From: Methanobacteriota archaeon
Lineage (GTDB): Archaea; Halobacteriota; Methanocellia; Methanocellales; Methanocellaceae
DNA length: 7,022 nt
Assembly (NCBI GenBank): GCA_023436075.1
Contig: JAEZKS010000280.1
Span: forward strand, 1-7,022
Direction of reading: 5' to 3'
Part shown: positions 1 through 5,853 of the stretch, one piece after another
How positions within the stretch are numbered: the first letter of the stretch is position 1
Layout: every line of letters starts with the position of its first letter
Position numbers and translations under genes: made by a program
Notes under the pieces: model-generated
What the model saw: the letters and a program-made list of their open reading frames with translations, nothing else
What the model was told of the DNA's origin: nothing
Database searches by the model: none

Positions 1-2
1 AG

Positions 3-167
3 GATGGCGAGTGCGAGGACATGGCGGATCCCGACCTCATGCTGGATGGGAAAAGCGAGCCGATGGCACCGGACATCTACGAGCCGGGAGTGGCCGCGTC
101 GCTACCGGAAGAGAAACCCGGAGACAAGGACGCGCTGCGTTTCTTCCGGATGAGCAAAAACACGTGA
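3..167 (+). CDS. C-terminal end of an unidentified acidic protein (5'-truncated by window)
   Basis: An open frame enters from the left edge and runs 54 codons to a TGA at 165-167. The visible tail is rich in Asp, Glu and Pro, with several Met, and ends in a short basic/aromatic segment (ALRFFRMSKNT). That composition suggests a flexible, solvent-exposed C-terminus rather than a folded domain. I do not recognise the family and no catalytic motif is visible. Only 19 bases separate its stop from the smc start, on the same strand and with no terminator or clear promoter between, so it is probably co-transcribed with smc. It could instead be a chance open frame, but the distance to smc and the lack of any other upstream gene favour a real gene end. 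Confidence 0.5.
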   Translation, partial: DGECEDMADPDLMLDGKSEPMAPDIYEPGVAASLPEEKPGDKDALRFFRMSKNT

Positions 168-186
168 GCACTTTTGAGAGTGGGTC

Positions 187-3100
187 ATGTATATCAAAGA
201 GATCGAGTTGTCGAACTTCAAGTCGTTCGCGCGGAAGGTCAAGGTGCCTTTCTACGATGACTTCACCACGATCTCGGGCCCGAACGGCTCGGGCAAAAGC
301 AACATCATAGACAGCATACTCTTCTGTCTCGGCCTGTCGAGCAGCCGGACCATGCGCGCGGAGAAACTGACCGATCTCATCTACAGCGTCGACGGCAAAG
401 GCCCCGGCACCGCCGAGGTGACCATCCGCTTCGATAACAAGGACCGCGAGCTGCCGGTTGACCAGGACGAAATTACGGTCACGCGCCGGATCAAGTCCAG
501 CGACAGCGGCTATTACAGCTATTACTATTTCAATGATAAGCCCTGCTCGCTCAACGACATCCACGAGCAACTGGGGAAGGCAAAAATCTCTCCGGATGCC
601 TATAACGTGGTCATGCAAGGTGACGTCACCCGCATCATCAGCATGAGCGACGGGGAGCGCCGCAAGATCATCGACGAGATCGCTGGCACTGCGGAGTTCG
701 ACGAGAAGACCGATAAGGCGTTGTCGGAGCTGGACGTCGTCCGCGAGCGCATCGAGCGGGTCAACATCATCCTGGCCGAGGTCGAGACGCGGCTGGCCCA
801 GCTGAAGGCCGAGCGCGACCAGGCCATGCTCTACCAGTCATACCGCGACGAGAAGATCAAGAACGAAGGGTTCCTGCTGCTCTCCGAGCTGAAAGACGCC
901 AAGCAGCAGCTCGAGGCCATCCTGGAGGACCTCAAGGAAAAGACGGGGAAGCGCGAGGCCATCGTCGCCGAGGTGGAGGCGAAGGCGGCCGCCGTGGAGA
1001 AGCTCAAGGCCGGCATCAAGGCGCTGAGCGAGGTCATCACCCAGAAGGGCGAGGGCGAGCAGATCCGCATCCGCCGGGAGATCGAGGCGGCGAAGGCCGG
1101 CATCAAGTCCTGTGGCGACATCAACGAGTTCTCTAAATCGGAGATCGGCAGCCGGGAGCGGGAGAAGCAGAAACTGTTCCTGGAAATGGAGACGGCACGG
1201 GGGCAGATCCACGGCCTCAACGCAAAGATCGCGGAGCAAGACAGGCGCAAGATCAGCCTGAACAACGAGCGGGGCTTCCAGCAGGCCGCGCTGGCCGAGG
1301 TGCAGGGCAAGATCTCGGCCATCGACACCAAGTACGAAGGTGTCCGCAACCGCGTGACCGAGCTGAAGAACGCGCTCGAGGCCGCCCGCAACGGGCGCAA
1401 CGAGACCCTCCGGGAGAAGGACCGTATCCTGGACGCCGCCCGGCGCAAGCAGGACGAGGAAATGGACGCCGAAGCGGCCATCGCCTCCGGCAAGAGCGAG
1501 ATGGAGAGCGCCCGCGTCGAGGAAGGCCACATCGATGGCGACATCAAAGAGCTCCAGAAGCGCGCAGCCGTGCTGACGGGCGACATCGCCGACATGGAGA
1601 GCGCGCGGGCACGGGCGAAACAGGATCAGTTGGCCGTCGAGTCGAAGCTGCGCAAGCTGCAGGAAGAATACGCCCGCGCCGAGGGCCGGGTGAAGGCGTA
1701 CGAGGAGTCCGAGGGCTACAGCCAGGCCGTCGAGACCATTCTCGGCGCCCGGGGCAGCCGCGAGCTGCCGGGCATCTACGGCACGATCGCCGAACTGGGC
1801 AAGGTCGACGACCGCTACGCCATGGCACTGGAGGTCTGTGCGGGCAACCGGCTCCAGAACATCGTGGTGGACAACGATGAGGACGCATCCCGCTGCATTT
1901 ACTACCTCAAGGACCAGCGCAAGGGTACGGCGACGTTCCTGCCGCTGAACAAGATGCGGCAGAAGCCGTCGCTGAAGCCGGCCCGCGGGCCGGGCATCGT
2001 CGGCTATGCCATCGATCTCATCGACTACGATCCGAAGTACGAGAACGCGTTCTGGTACGTGTTCGGCGACACCGTGGTCGTCGAAGACCTCGAGATCGCC
2101 CGCAAGATGATCGGCACCGTCCGCATGGTCACGCTGGACGGCGATCTCCTGGAGAAGAGCGGCGCCATGACCGGCGGCTTCCGCAACAAGTCGAAGCTGA
2201 AGTTCAAGGCCTCCGAGGAGGAGAAGATCCGGGCGCTGGCGGAGCAGATCACCGTCGCGGAGAGCGAGCGCGACCAGGCCGTGGCGAAGGTGGACTCGGT
2301 CGACGGCCACCTCTACTCCTTGAAGAAGGACCGATCCGAGCTGGAGTCCCAGGTAGCCAAGCTTTCGGCTCGCAGGGACGAGTTGAAGGGACGGGTAGTC
2401 CGCCTGGAGCATACGGCGAAGGAGAAGGAAGCGGCGATCATCGCGCTGCGGGACGAGCGCCGCGGCCTGCGGGACCAGATGGTCCAGTCTGAGGACGCAA
2501 TCGCGAAGGCCGACGCCGAGATCGCCTCGCTGTCCGCCGAGGCAGGCAAGCTCGAGAACGAGCTGAAGGGCTCCGAGATCCCGAAGCTGACTGAGGAGGT
2601 CACCCGCATCGAGCAGGAGATGAACCGCCTGGACGGGCGGCTGCGCGACGCGGACGCCGCCGTCGCACAGACGAAGATGGAGCAGGGCTTCATCGAGAAC
2701 CGGATCGCCGACAGCAAGCGCCGGCTGGATGAGATCGATCAGGCAGTAGCAGGTCTGCGCGATAAGATCACGCAGAACGAGGCCCAGATCAAAGCCCATC
2801 AGGAGCGGATGGCAGAGCTGGGCAAGCGGGAGAAGGAGATCGACGTGGAGCTGCTCGGCATGAAGCAGCAGCGGGACGAGATGTCCGATGCGCTGTCGAA
2901 GGCGGACCACGACCTCTACGACGCCCGGCGCTCGCTGGAGCGGATCACCGGCCTGTTGAACACCATGGAGATCGCCCGGGACGAGAGCATCGAGAAGATC
3001 AAGACCATGGAGCAGACCATCGCCGAGCGTGGCATCGTCCCGTCCGACGATGTGCCTCCTATCGACAAGGTCAGGTCCAGCATCGCCGTGCTGGAGCGCA

Positions 3101-3708
3101 AGATGCACGAGCTCGAGCCGGTGAACATGCTGGCGATCACCGAGTACGATGCAGTCGACGCCCGTCTGAAGGAGATGACTGAGAAGCGGGATACGCTCAC
3201 CAGGGAGCGGCAGGACCTGCTGGACAAGATCGAGCACTATAAGGCCATGAAGAAGGAGACCTTCATGAACGCCTACAACTCGATCAACGAGAACTTCAAG
3301 GTCATTTTCCACGATCTGTCCGACGGCATGGGCGAGCTGGTGCTCGAGAACCCCGAGGACCCGTTCGCAGGCGGCCTGACCATCCGTGCACAGCCTCACG
3401 GAAAGGCGCTACAGCGGATGGAAGCCATGTCGGGAGGCGAAAAGTCCCTGACCGCGCTCGCGTTCATCTTCTCCATTCAGCGCCACCGCCCGGCACCGTT
3501 CTACGCATTCGACGAGGTCGACATGTTCCTGGACGGCGCAAACGCGGAACGGGTCGCGCGGATGATCAAGTCCCTTTCGGGCAACGCCCAGTTCATCGTC
3601 GTCTCCCTCCGGAAGCCTATGATCGAGTCGGCGAACCGGACCATCGGCATCGCCATGCAGGAGAATAACATCTCGAGCATCACGGGGGTGAGGCTCTACG
3701 GAAACTGA
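187..3708 (+). CDS. smc: Chromosome segregation ATPase SMC
   Basis: Core ATPase of the SMC-ScpA-ScpB condensin; dimers entrap and extrude DNA to compact and segregate the chromosome. The 1173 residues match the usual family length and the full architecture is present. The N-terminal head carries Walker A GPNGSGKS at residues 31-38, an R-loop arginine near 54-57 and the Q-loop in VVMQGD (Gln144). A coiled coil runs about 165-505, followed by a hinge at about 511-670 that ends with the conserved Gly pattern GAMTGG (659-664). A second coiled coil leads to the EPVN motif (977-980). The C-terminal head has signature MSGGEKS (1081-1087), Walker B ending in FDEVD with Asp1109 and catalytic Glu1110, and a D-loop at 1115-1119. 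AMSGGEK and FDE are, from memory, normal in archaeal SMCs. The ATG at 187 gives the canonical N-terminus MYIKEIELSNFKSF; its Shine-Dalgarno is weak. scpA begins one base after the stop. Confidence 0.98.
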   Translation: MYIKEIELSNFKSFARKVKVPFYDDFTTISGPNGSGKSNIIDSILFCLGLSSSRTMRAEKLTDLIYSVDGKGPGTAEVTIRFDNKDRELPVDQDEITVTRRIKSSDSGYYSYYYFNDKPCSLNDIHEQLGKAKISPDAYNVVMQGDVTRIISMSDGERRKIIDEIAGTAEFDEKTDKALSELDVVRERIERVNIILAEVETRLAQLKAERDQAMLYQSYRDEKIKNEGFLLLSELKDAKQQLEAILEDLKEKTGKREAIVAEVEAKAAAVEKLKAGIKALSEVITQKGEGEQIRIRREIEAAKAGIKSCGDINEFSKSEIGSREREKQKLFLEMETARGQIHGLNAKIAEQDRRKISLNNERGFQQAALAEVQGKISAIDTKYEGVRNRVTELKNALEAARNGRNETLREKDRILDAARRKQDEEMDAEAAIASGKSEMESARVEEGHIDGDIKELQKRAAVLTGDIADMESARARAKQDQLAVESKLRKLQEEYARAEGRVKAYEESEGYSQAVETILGARGSRELPGIYGTIAELGKVDDRYAMALEVCAGNRLQNIVVDNDEDASRCIYYLKDQRKGTATFLPLNKMRQKPSLKPARGPGIVGYAIDLIDYDPKYENAFWYVFGDTVVVEDLEIARKMIGTVRMVTLDGDLLEKSGAMTGGFRNKSKLKFKASEEEKIRALAEQITVAESERDQAVAKVDSVDGHLYSLKKDRSELESQVAKLSARRDELKGRVVRLEHTAKEKEAAIIALRDERRGLRDQMVQSEDAIAKADAEIASLSAEAGKLENELKGSEIPKLTEEVTRIEQEMNRLDGRLRDADAAVAQTKMEQGFIENRIADSKRRLDEIDQAVAGLRDKITQNEAQIKAHQERMAELGKREKEIDVELLGMKQQRDEMSDALSKADHDLYDARRSLERITGLLNTMEIARDESIEKIKTMEQTIAERGIVPSDDVPPIDKVRSSIAVLERKMHELEPVNMLAITEYDAVDARLKEMTEKRDTLTRERQDLLDKIEHYKAMKKETFMNAYNSINENFKVIFHDLSDGMGELVLENPEDPFAGGLTIRAQPHGKALQRMEAMSGGEKSLTALAFIFSIQRHRPAPFYAFDEVDMFLDGANAERVARMIKSLSGNAQFIVVSLRKPMIESANRTIGIAMQENNISSITGVRLYGN

Positions 3709-3709
3709 T

Positions 3710-4393
3710 GTGCAGGCTCCGCCGCAGGAGGAGTCCATCGATATCCTGCTGGAGATGGCCCGCTCTGGCGAGATCGATCCCTGGAACATCGATATCATCG
3801 ACGTCACCGACAAATTTCTGCGCAAGATCGAGGAGCGAGAGAAGATCGACATCCGTGTCTCGGCAAGGACGCTGCTGTATGCGTCCATTTTGTTGCGGAT
3901 GAAATCGGACATTCTCGTCAACGTTACCCCGCCTGAGGATGAATATGTGGATGAGCCGCCCGAATGGAGCGATGTCGAGGCGGAGGACTTCCCCGTGCTC
4001 GAGCCCCGGCTACGGCACACGGCCTCCCGGCCTGTGACGCTGCAGGAGCTGATCGATGAGCTTCAGCGTGCAGTCGCCACCAAGGACGTACAGGCGCTGC
4101 GCAAGCCCATGAAGGTAGAGCGCCCTCCGCGCAAGACGCTAGAAGAGGTGCTGGGCATCGCCCATGAGGAGGACATCGAGCGCAGCATCGTGGAGATGAT
4201 CAAGGTGCTCGACATCGAGTTCGGCTACCGGGAGTTCGTCGTCATGAACGAGCTGATAAAAGAGCAGACGCCCCACGGCATCATCGACGTCTACCTGCCG
4301 CTGCTATTCCTGGCCAACAGAAAGTATGTGAAGATCACCCAGGAAGTCCTTTTTGAGGAAATATTCATCAGGAGGGGCGAGAAGATTGCATGA
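3710..4393 (+). CDS. scpA: Segregation and condensation protein A (kleisin ScpA)
   Basis: Kleisin subunit that bridges the two SMC heads and binds ScpB, closing the condensin ring. At 227 aa it is of normal archaeal size. The N-terminal helical domain, which contacts the SMC neck, has the family signature IDPWNIDIIDVTDKFL (residues 22-37), and the LLRMKSDIL segment (61-69) follows. A Pro/Glu/Asp-rich linker at about 73-105 is the expected flexible, ScpB-binding middle. The C-terminal winged helix (about 150-222) ends with IIDVYLPLLFLANRKYVKIT and FEEIFI. The start is GTG at 3710, one base after the smc TGA. The next in-frame ATG (3755) would cut into the conserved N-terminal domain. An ATG at 3708 that overlaps the smc stop is in another frame and is not used for this protein. 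A GGTGAGG stretch at 3687-3693 may help recruit ribosomes, but termination-reinitiation from smc is likely. Confidence 0.95.
   Translation: MQAPPQEESIDILLEMARSGEIDPWNIDIIDVTDKFLRKIEEREKIDIRVSARTLLYASILLRMKSDILVNVTPPEDEYVDEPPEWSDVEAEDFPVLEPRLRHTASRPVTLQELIDELQRAVATKDVQALRKPMKVERPPRKTLEEVLGIAHEEDIERSIVEMIKVLDIEFGYREFVVMNELIKEQTPHGIIDVYLPLLFLANRKYVKITQEVLFEEIFIRRGEKIA
4371..4377 (+). promoter_or_regulatory. Shine-Dalgarno for scpB that fixes its TTG start
   Basis: GGAGGGG lies inside the 3' end of scpA, eight bases upstream of TTG at 4386. It is the strongest ribosome-binding sequence in the operon. It supports TTG 4386 over the more upstream TTG at 4353, which lies before the site, and over the ATG at 4390, which is out of frame and reaches a stop after four codons. 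Confidence 0.75.
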
Positions 4394-4976
4394 GAAGGAG
4401 CTGATCGAGGCTGCGCTGTTCGCAGCAGGCGGGCCGGTATCGGATGCACAACTGAAGGTCATGCTGAACCGTAGCGCCGTCTTCGTGTCCGATCTGGTCG
4501 ATCAACTGATCGACGAATACCGCGCCCGTAGTTCTCCTCTTGAGATCGTGCGCCTCGAAGGGAAATACGTCATGCAACTGCGACCGGAGTACGCGAGCAA
4601 GGTCATGTCCGTTTCGCCAAAGGAACTGACCGCCCCTGTGCTGCGGACACTATCTGTCATTGCCTACTACCAGCCGATCTTCCAGAACGAGCTGGTCAAC
4701 GTCAGAGGCGACAAGGCCTACGATCACGTGGCCGTTTTGCTGGAGCGCGGGCTGATCGAGAAGGCGAAGGAAGGCCGCTCGTTCAAGCTGACCACCACGT
4801 CCACATTCTGCGACTACTTCGGCCTGACCCACGGCGACGTCGAGTCCATTAAAAAGCAGATACAGGACAAGGCGAAGATGAAGAAACAGTCGCTATCACA
4901 GTGGATCGAGTCGAACGTGCCCGAAGTGGACGGGTTTGACGCGGTCAGGCTGCTCGTGCCGGTGCCAAAGGAATAG
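4386..4976 (+). CDS. scpB: Segregation and condensation protein B (ScpB)
   Basis: KITE-type subunit that dimerises on the kleisin ScpA and completes the SMC condensin. The protein is 196 aa with two winged-helix domains. The first (about residues 1-75) begins MHEKELIEAALFAAGGPVS, typical of the family. The second (about 80-150) holds the diagnostic VIAYYQPIFQNELVNVRG (91-108), the helix VLLERGLIEKA (117-127) and TFCDYFGL (140-147). A basic segment at 157-168 precedes a tail that ends in a hydrophobic LLVPVP. The TTG start at 4386 gives the canonical N-terminus and is served by the Shine-Dalgarno at 4371-4377; starting at TTG 4353 would add eleven residues without family support. The first 8 bp overlap the end of scpA, indicating translational coupling. 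The gene is followed within 10 bp by a T6-tailed hairpin. Confidence 0.94.
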   Translation: MHEKELIEAALFAAGGPVSDAQLKVMLNRSAVFVSDLVDQLIDEYRARSSPLEIVRLEGKYVMQLRPEYASKVMSVSPKELTAPVLRTLSVIAYYQPIFQNELVNVRGDKAYDHVAVLLERGLIEKAKEGRSFKLTTTSTFCDYFGLTHGDVESIKKQIQDKAKMKKQSLSQWIESNVPEVDGFDAVRLLVPVPKE

Positions 4977-4985
4977 GCTCTTTTT

Positions 4986-5008
4986 TGCCTTGAATAAAGG
5001 CATTTTTT
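4986..5008 (+). terminator. Hairpin plus T6 terminator after scpB
   Basis: TGCCTT (4986-4991) and AAGGCA (4997-5002) form a perfect 6-bp stem around a 5-nt loop, followed at once by six T (5003-5008). A second T6 run (4981-4986) precedes the stem. Archaeal termination relies mainly on T-tracts in the non-template strand, so either run could serve. It is placed where the smc-scpA-scpB transcript should end, and it reads in the + direction only. Confidence 0.7.
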
Positions 5009-5055
5009 GTGAGAAGACTGGAGCGATAGATCTCAAAAGCTTGGCGGTCGTCTCG

Positions 5056-5102
5056 CGTGCGCGCGCGTGACCGGGCGATCTCTCATATTAACGCCAGCAG
5101 AC
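5056..5102. repeat. Left copy of degenerate direct repeat flanking the hicBA-like pair
   Basis: It shares three collinear blocks with 5770-5815: CGTGCGCG (5056-5063, 8/8), ACCGGGC (5070-5076, against ACGGGC) and TTAACGCCAGCAGAC (5088-5102, 14/15). Offsets between copies are 714, 716 and 713 bases, so only small indels separate them. A weak stem, GGCG (5074-5077) with CGCC (5092-5095), can form inside it. The similarity is seen directly; its meaning (insertion boundary or shared regulatory element) is inference. Confidence 0.55.
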
Positions 5103-5165
5103 ATTGCGAAGTTTGTCACAGTTTTTCGGTAACGACTATTTAATACTCAATAAAATCGCCTAAAT

Positions 5166-5179
5166 CGAAAGTTATTTAC
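5166..5179 (+). promoter_or_regulatory. Candidate BRE/TATA promoter of the hicBA-like operon
   Basis: CGAAAG (5166-5171) resembles a purine-rich BRE and is followed by TTATTTAC (5172-5179), a TATA-like octamer. Transcription would then start around 5197-5202, upstream of the candidate starts at 5231 and 5261. A second TATA-like motif, TATTTAATA (5137-5145), has a poorer BRE. The surrounding DNA is so AT-rich that motif matches carry limited weight. Confidence 0.35.
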
Positions 5180-5193
5180 ACAATTAAGTAAAT
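5174..5193. repeat. Small inverted repeat overlapping the candidate TATA box
   Basis: ATTTAC (5174-5179) and GTAAAT (5188-5193) are perfect 6-bp inverted arms around an 8-nt spacer. The left arm lies within the TATA-like octamer, where an autorepressor would bind. In this AT-rich stretch such a repeat could arise by chance. Confidence 0.3.
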
Positions 5194-5260
5194 TAGTTAT
5201 TAACACTTGATTGCCCGTAGAAGTGTATTTATGGTCGAAAGATTGATCTTTAATCAGCTT

Positions 5261-5515
5261 ATGTCCCGCAAGAAAGAAGTGACGTTTCAGGTATTTCGCG
5301 ACCCGGATAGCGGCAGGCTCTGTGCAAACGGAGTAAACCATGGTATCTTCACCTTTGCACGGACATATGACGAACTGGTTAAAAAAATAAGAGATGCAGT
5401 CGAATGTCACTTTGACATAACCTCTTACAGAGAGGTTGAGATCAGGATTATCCCCGTAGACTTCTCGGACATCGAGGCGGAGCGAGGCCGCGATGTCGAA
5501 GCTTCCTGCCATTAA
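5261..5515 (+). CDS. HicB-like antitoxin, single-domain (type II toxin-antitoxin)
   Basis: Small 84-aa protein resembling the HicB partial RNase H-like fold. It has a strand-turn-strand (VTFQVFRDPDSGRLCANG, residues 7-24), then GIFTFARTYDELVKKIRDAV (28-47) ending in ECHF (48-51). This matches the HicB pattern of a beta hairpin, an I-T segment and a helix with EL...I..AV. From memory, this short subgroup is often mislabelled in databases as '2-oxoisovalerate dehydrogenase E1 subunit beta'; nothing here looks like that enzyme. It should neutralise the overlapping HicA-like product. No ribbon-helix-helix or helix-turn-helix region is visible after residue 51, unlike longer HicB proteins. ATG 5261 gives the family-like start; in-frame ATG 5231 (94 aa) and TTG 5207 (102 aa) are alternatives, and none has a strong Shine-Dalgarno. 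The last 23 bp overlap the next gene. Confidence 0.75.
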   Translation: MSRKKEVTFQVFRDPDSGRLCANGVNHGIFTFARTYDELVKKIRDAVECHFDITSYREVEIRIIPVDFSDIEAERGRDVEASCH

Positions 5516-5750
5516 AAGCCGTAACTTCCAGCGTTTTATAATGCGACTTGGCTATAAGCGCGAACGTTCGGGAAGGGGGAGCCATCATCGTTACCATTAT
5601 CAAAATCACATCGGTGGAGACGGTAATCTTACCTTCGCGAGATGTACCGGAACTATTCCCGCTGGCACTCTCAATGCCATGCTAAAATTAATATCGGAAC
5701 ATACCGGGATATCTGTAGCAGAGCTAAGGGATTTGCTCAATGAGTTATAA
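5493..5750 (+). CDS. HicA-like toxin (YcfA family mRNA interferase), divergent
   Basis: 85-aa protein with the small dsRBD-like HicA layout. An N-terminal helix (NFQRFIMRLGYKRER, residues 11-25) leads to the GRGSHHRYHY segment (28-36), where the Gly-Ser-His histidine (His31) corresponds to the HicA catalytic residue. A strand (NLTFAR, 45-50), PAGTL (56-60) and a C-terminal helix region (NAMLKLI to LLNEL) follow. Known family members cleave mRNA without the ribosome and are held in check by HicB. The match to GTL and the terminal helix is good, but the usual Pro-x-His just before it is replaced by ARC (49-51), and the loop after the strand differs. The start ATG at 5493 lies inside the hicB-like gene (23-bp overlap) with GAGG at 5484-5487 as a likely ribosome site, so translation is probably coupled. 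It is intact, with no frameshift. Confidence 0.78.
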   Translation: MSKLPAIKSRNFQRFIMRLGYKRERSGRGSHHRYHYQNHIGGDGNLTFARCTGTIPAGTLNAMLKLISEHTGISVAELRDLLNEL

Positions 5751-5769
5751 TCGACCATGGCCACTCACT

Positions 5770-5815
5770 CGTGCGCGAAGCCGCTCACGGGCACTACGTT
5801 TTAACGCCCGCAGAC
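5770..5815. repeat. Right copy of degenerate direct repeat flanking the hicBA-like pair
   Basis: This is the counterpart of 5056-5102, with CGTGCGCG (5770-5777), ACGGGC (5787-5792) and TTAACGCCCGCAGAC (5801-5815). Here CGGGC (5788-5792) can pair perfectly with GCCCG (5806-5810) around a 13-nt loop. One base of that stem differs in the left copy, which then has a mismatch. It lies 19 bp after the hicA-like stop and about 50 bp before the methionine adenosyltransferase start. Confidence 0.55.
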
Positions 5816-5824
5816 CGGGATAGA

Positions 5825-5832
5825 TTATTTTA
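5825..5832 (+). promoter_or_regulatory. Candidate TATA box for the methionine adenosyltransferase gene
   Basis: TTATTTTA lies about 40 bases before the GTG start, in the middle of an AT-rich pocket. By the usual archaeal spacing, transcription would begin near 5850-5855, giving a very short leader. It sits between the arms GGGATA (5817-5822) and TATCCC (5845-5850). No terminator precedes it, so readthrough from the hicBA-like genes is also possible. Confidence 0.4.
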
Positions 5833-5853
5833 CATCTTTTACAATATCCCATA

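Larger units (their letters stand above)
4977..5260. other. Intergenic region between scpB and the hicB-like gene
   Basis: No gene is supported here. In order it holds the scpB terminator; a GC-rich part with an alternating pyrimidine-purine run at 5054-5069; the left copy of a degenerate direct repeat (5056-5102); and then an abrupt AT-rich part (13 G/C in the 60 bases 5141-5200) with TATA-like motifs and a small inverted repeat. In-frame upstream extensions of the hicB-like gene (TTG 5207, ATG 5231) also fall here. I saw no tRNA, and no C/D-box or riboswitch pattern that I could support. Confidence 0.6.

Noticed and set aside
838..3399. 853-codon open reading frame on the - strand opposite smc
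   Set aside because: It lies wholly antisense to an unmistakable SMC. The protein is a low-complexity mix of Leu, Val, Asp and His with no domain. GC-rich, Glu/Lys-rich coiled-coil codons rarely create antisense stops, so long shadows are expected.
3427..3447. SMC signature motif beginning with Met (MSGGEKS) instead of Leu
   Set aside because: It looked unusual against bacterial SMCs, but AMSGGEK is, from memory, the ordinary archaeal form.
3708..3902. 64-codon + strand frame starting at the ATG that overlaps the smc stop
   Set aside because: The product is an Arg/Ser-rich shadow of scpA in another frame. The GTG two bases later gives a full-length kleisin.
4353..4385. Upstream TTG start that would lengthen ScpB by eleven residues
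   Set aside because: The extension matches nothing in the ScpB family and lies before the strong Shine-Dalgarno at 4371-4377, which is correctly spaced for TTG 4386.
4977..5260. Possible small RNA gene in the scpB-hicB intergenic region
   Set aside because: No tRNA fold, no paired C and D boxes and no long conserved-looking stem could be found. The structure present is explained by the terminator and the repeat.
5147..5512. 121-codon open frame on the - strand opposite the hicB-like gene
   Set aside because: It is antisense to a gene with recognisable HicB features and its own overlapping hicA partner. The predicted peptide shows no family pattern and would start inside the hicA overlap.
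5703..5822. Nine-base repeat ACCGGGATA at 5703-5711 and 5814-5822
   Set aside because: It is too short to distinguish from chance, and one copy lies in the coding part of the hicA-like gene with no extension on either side.
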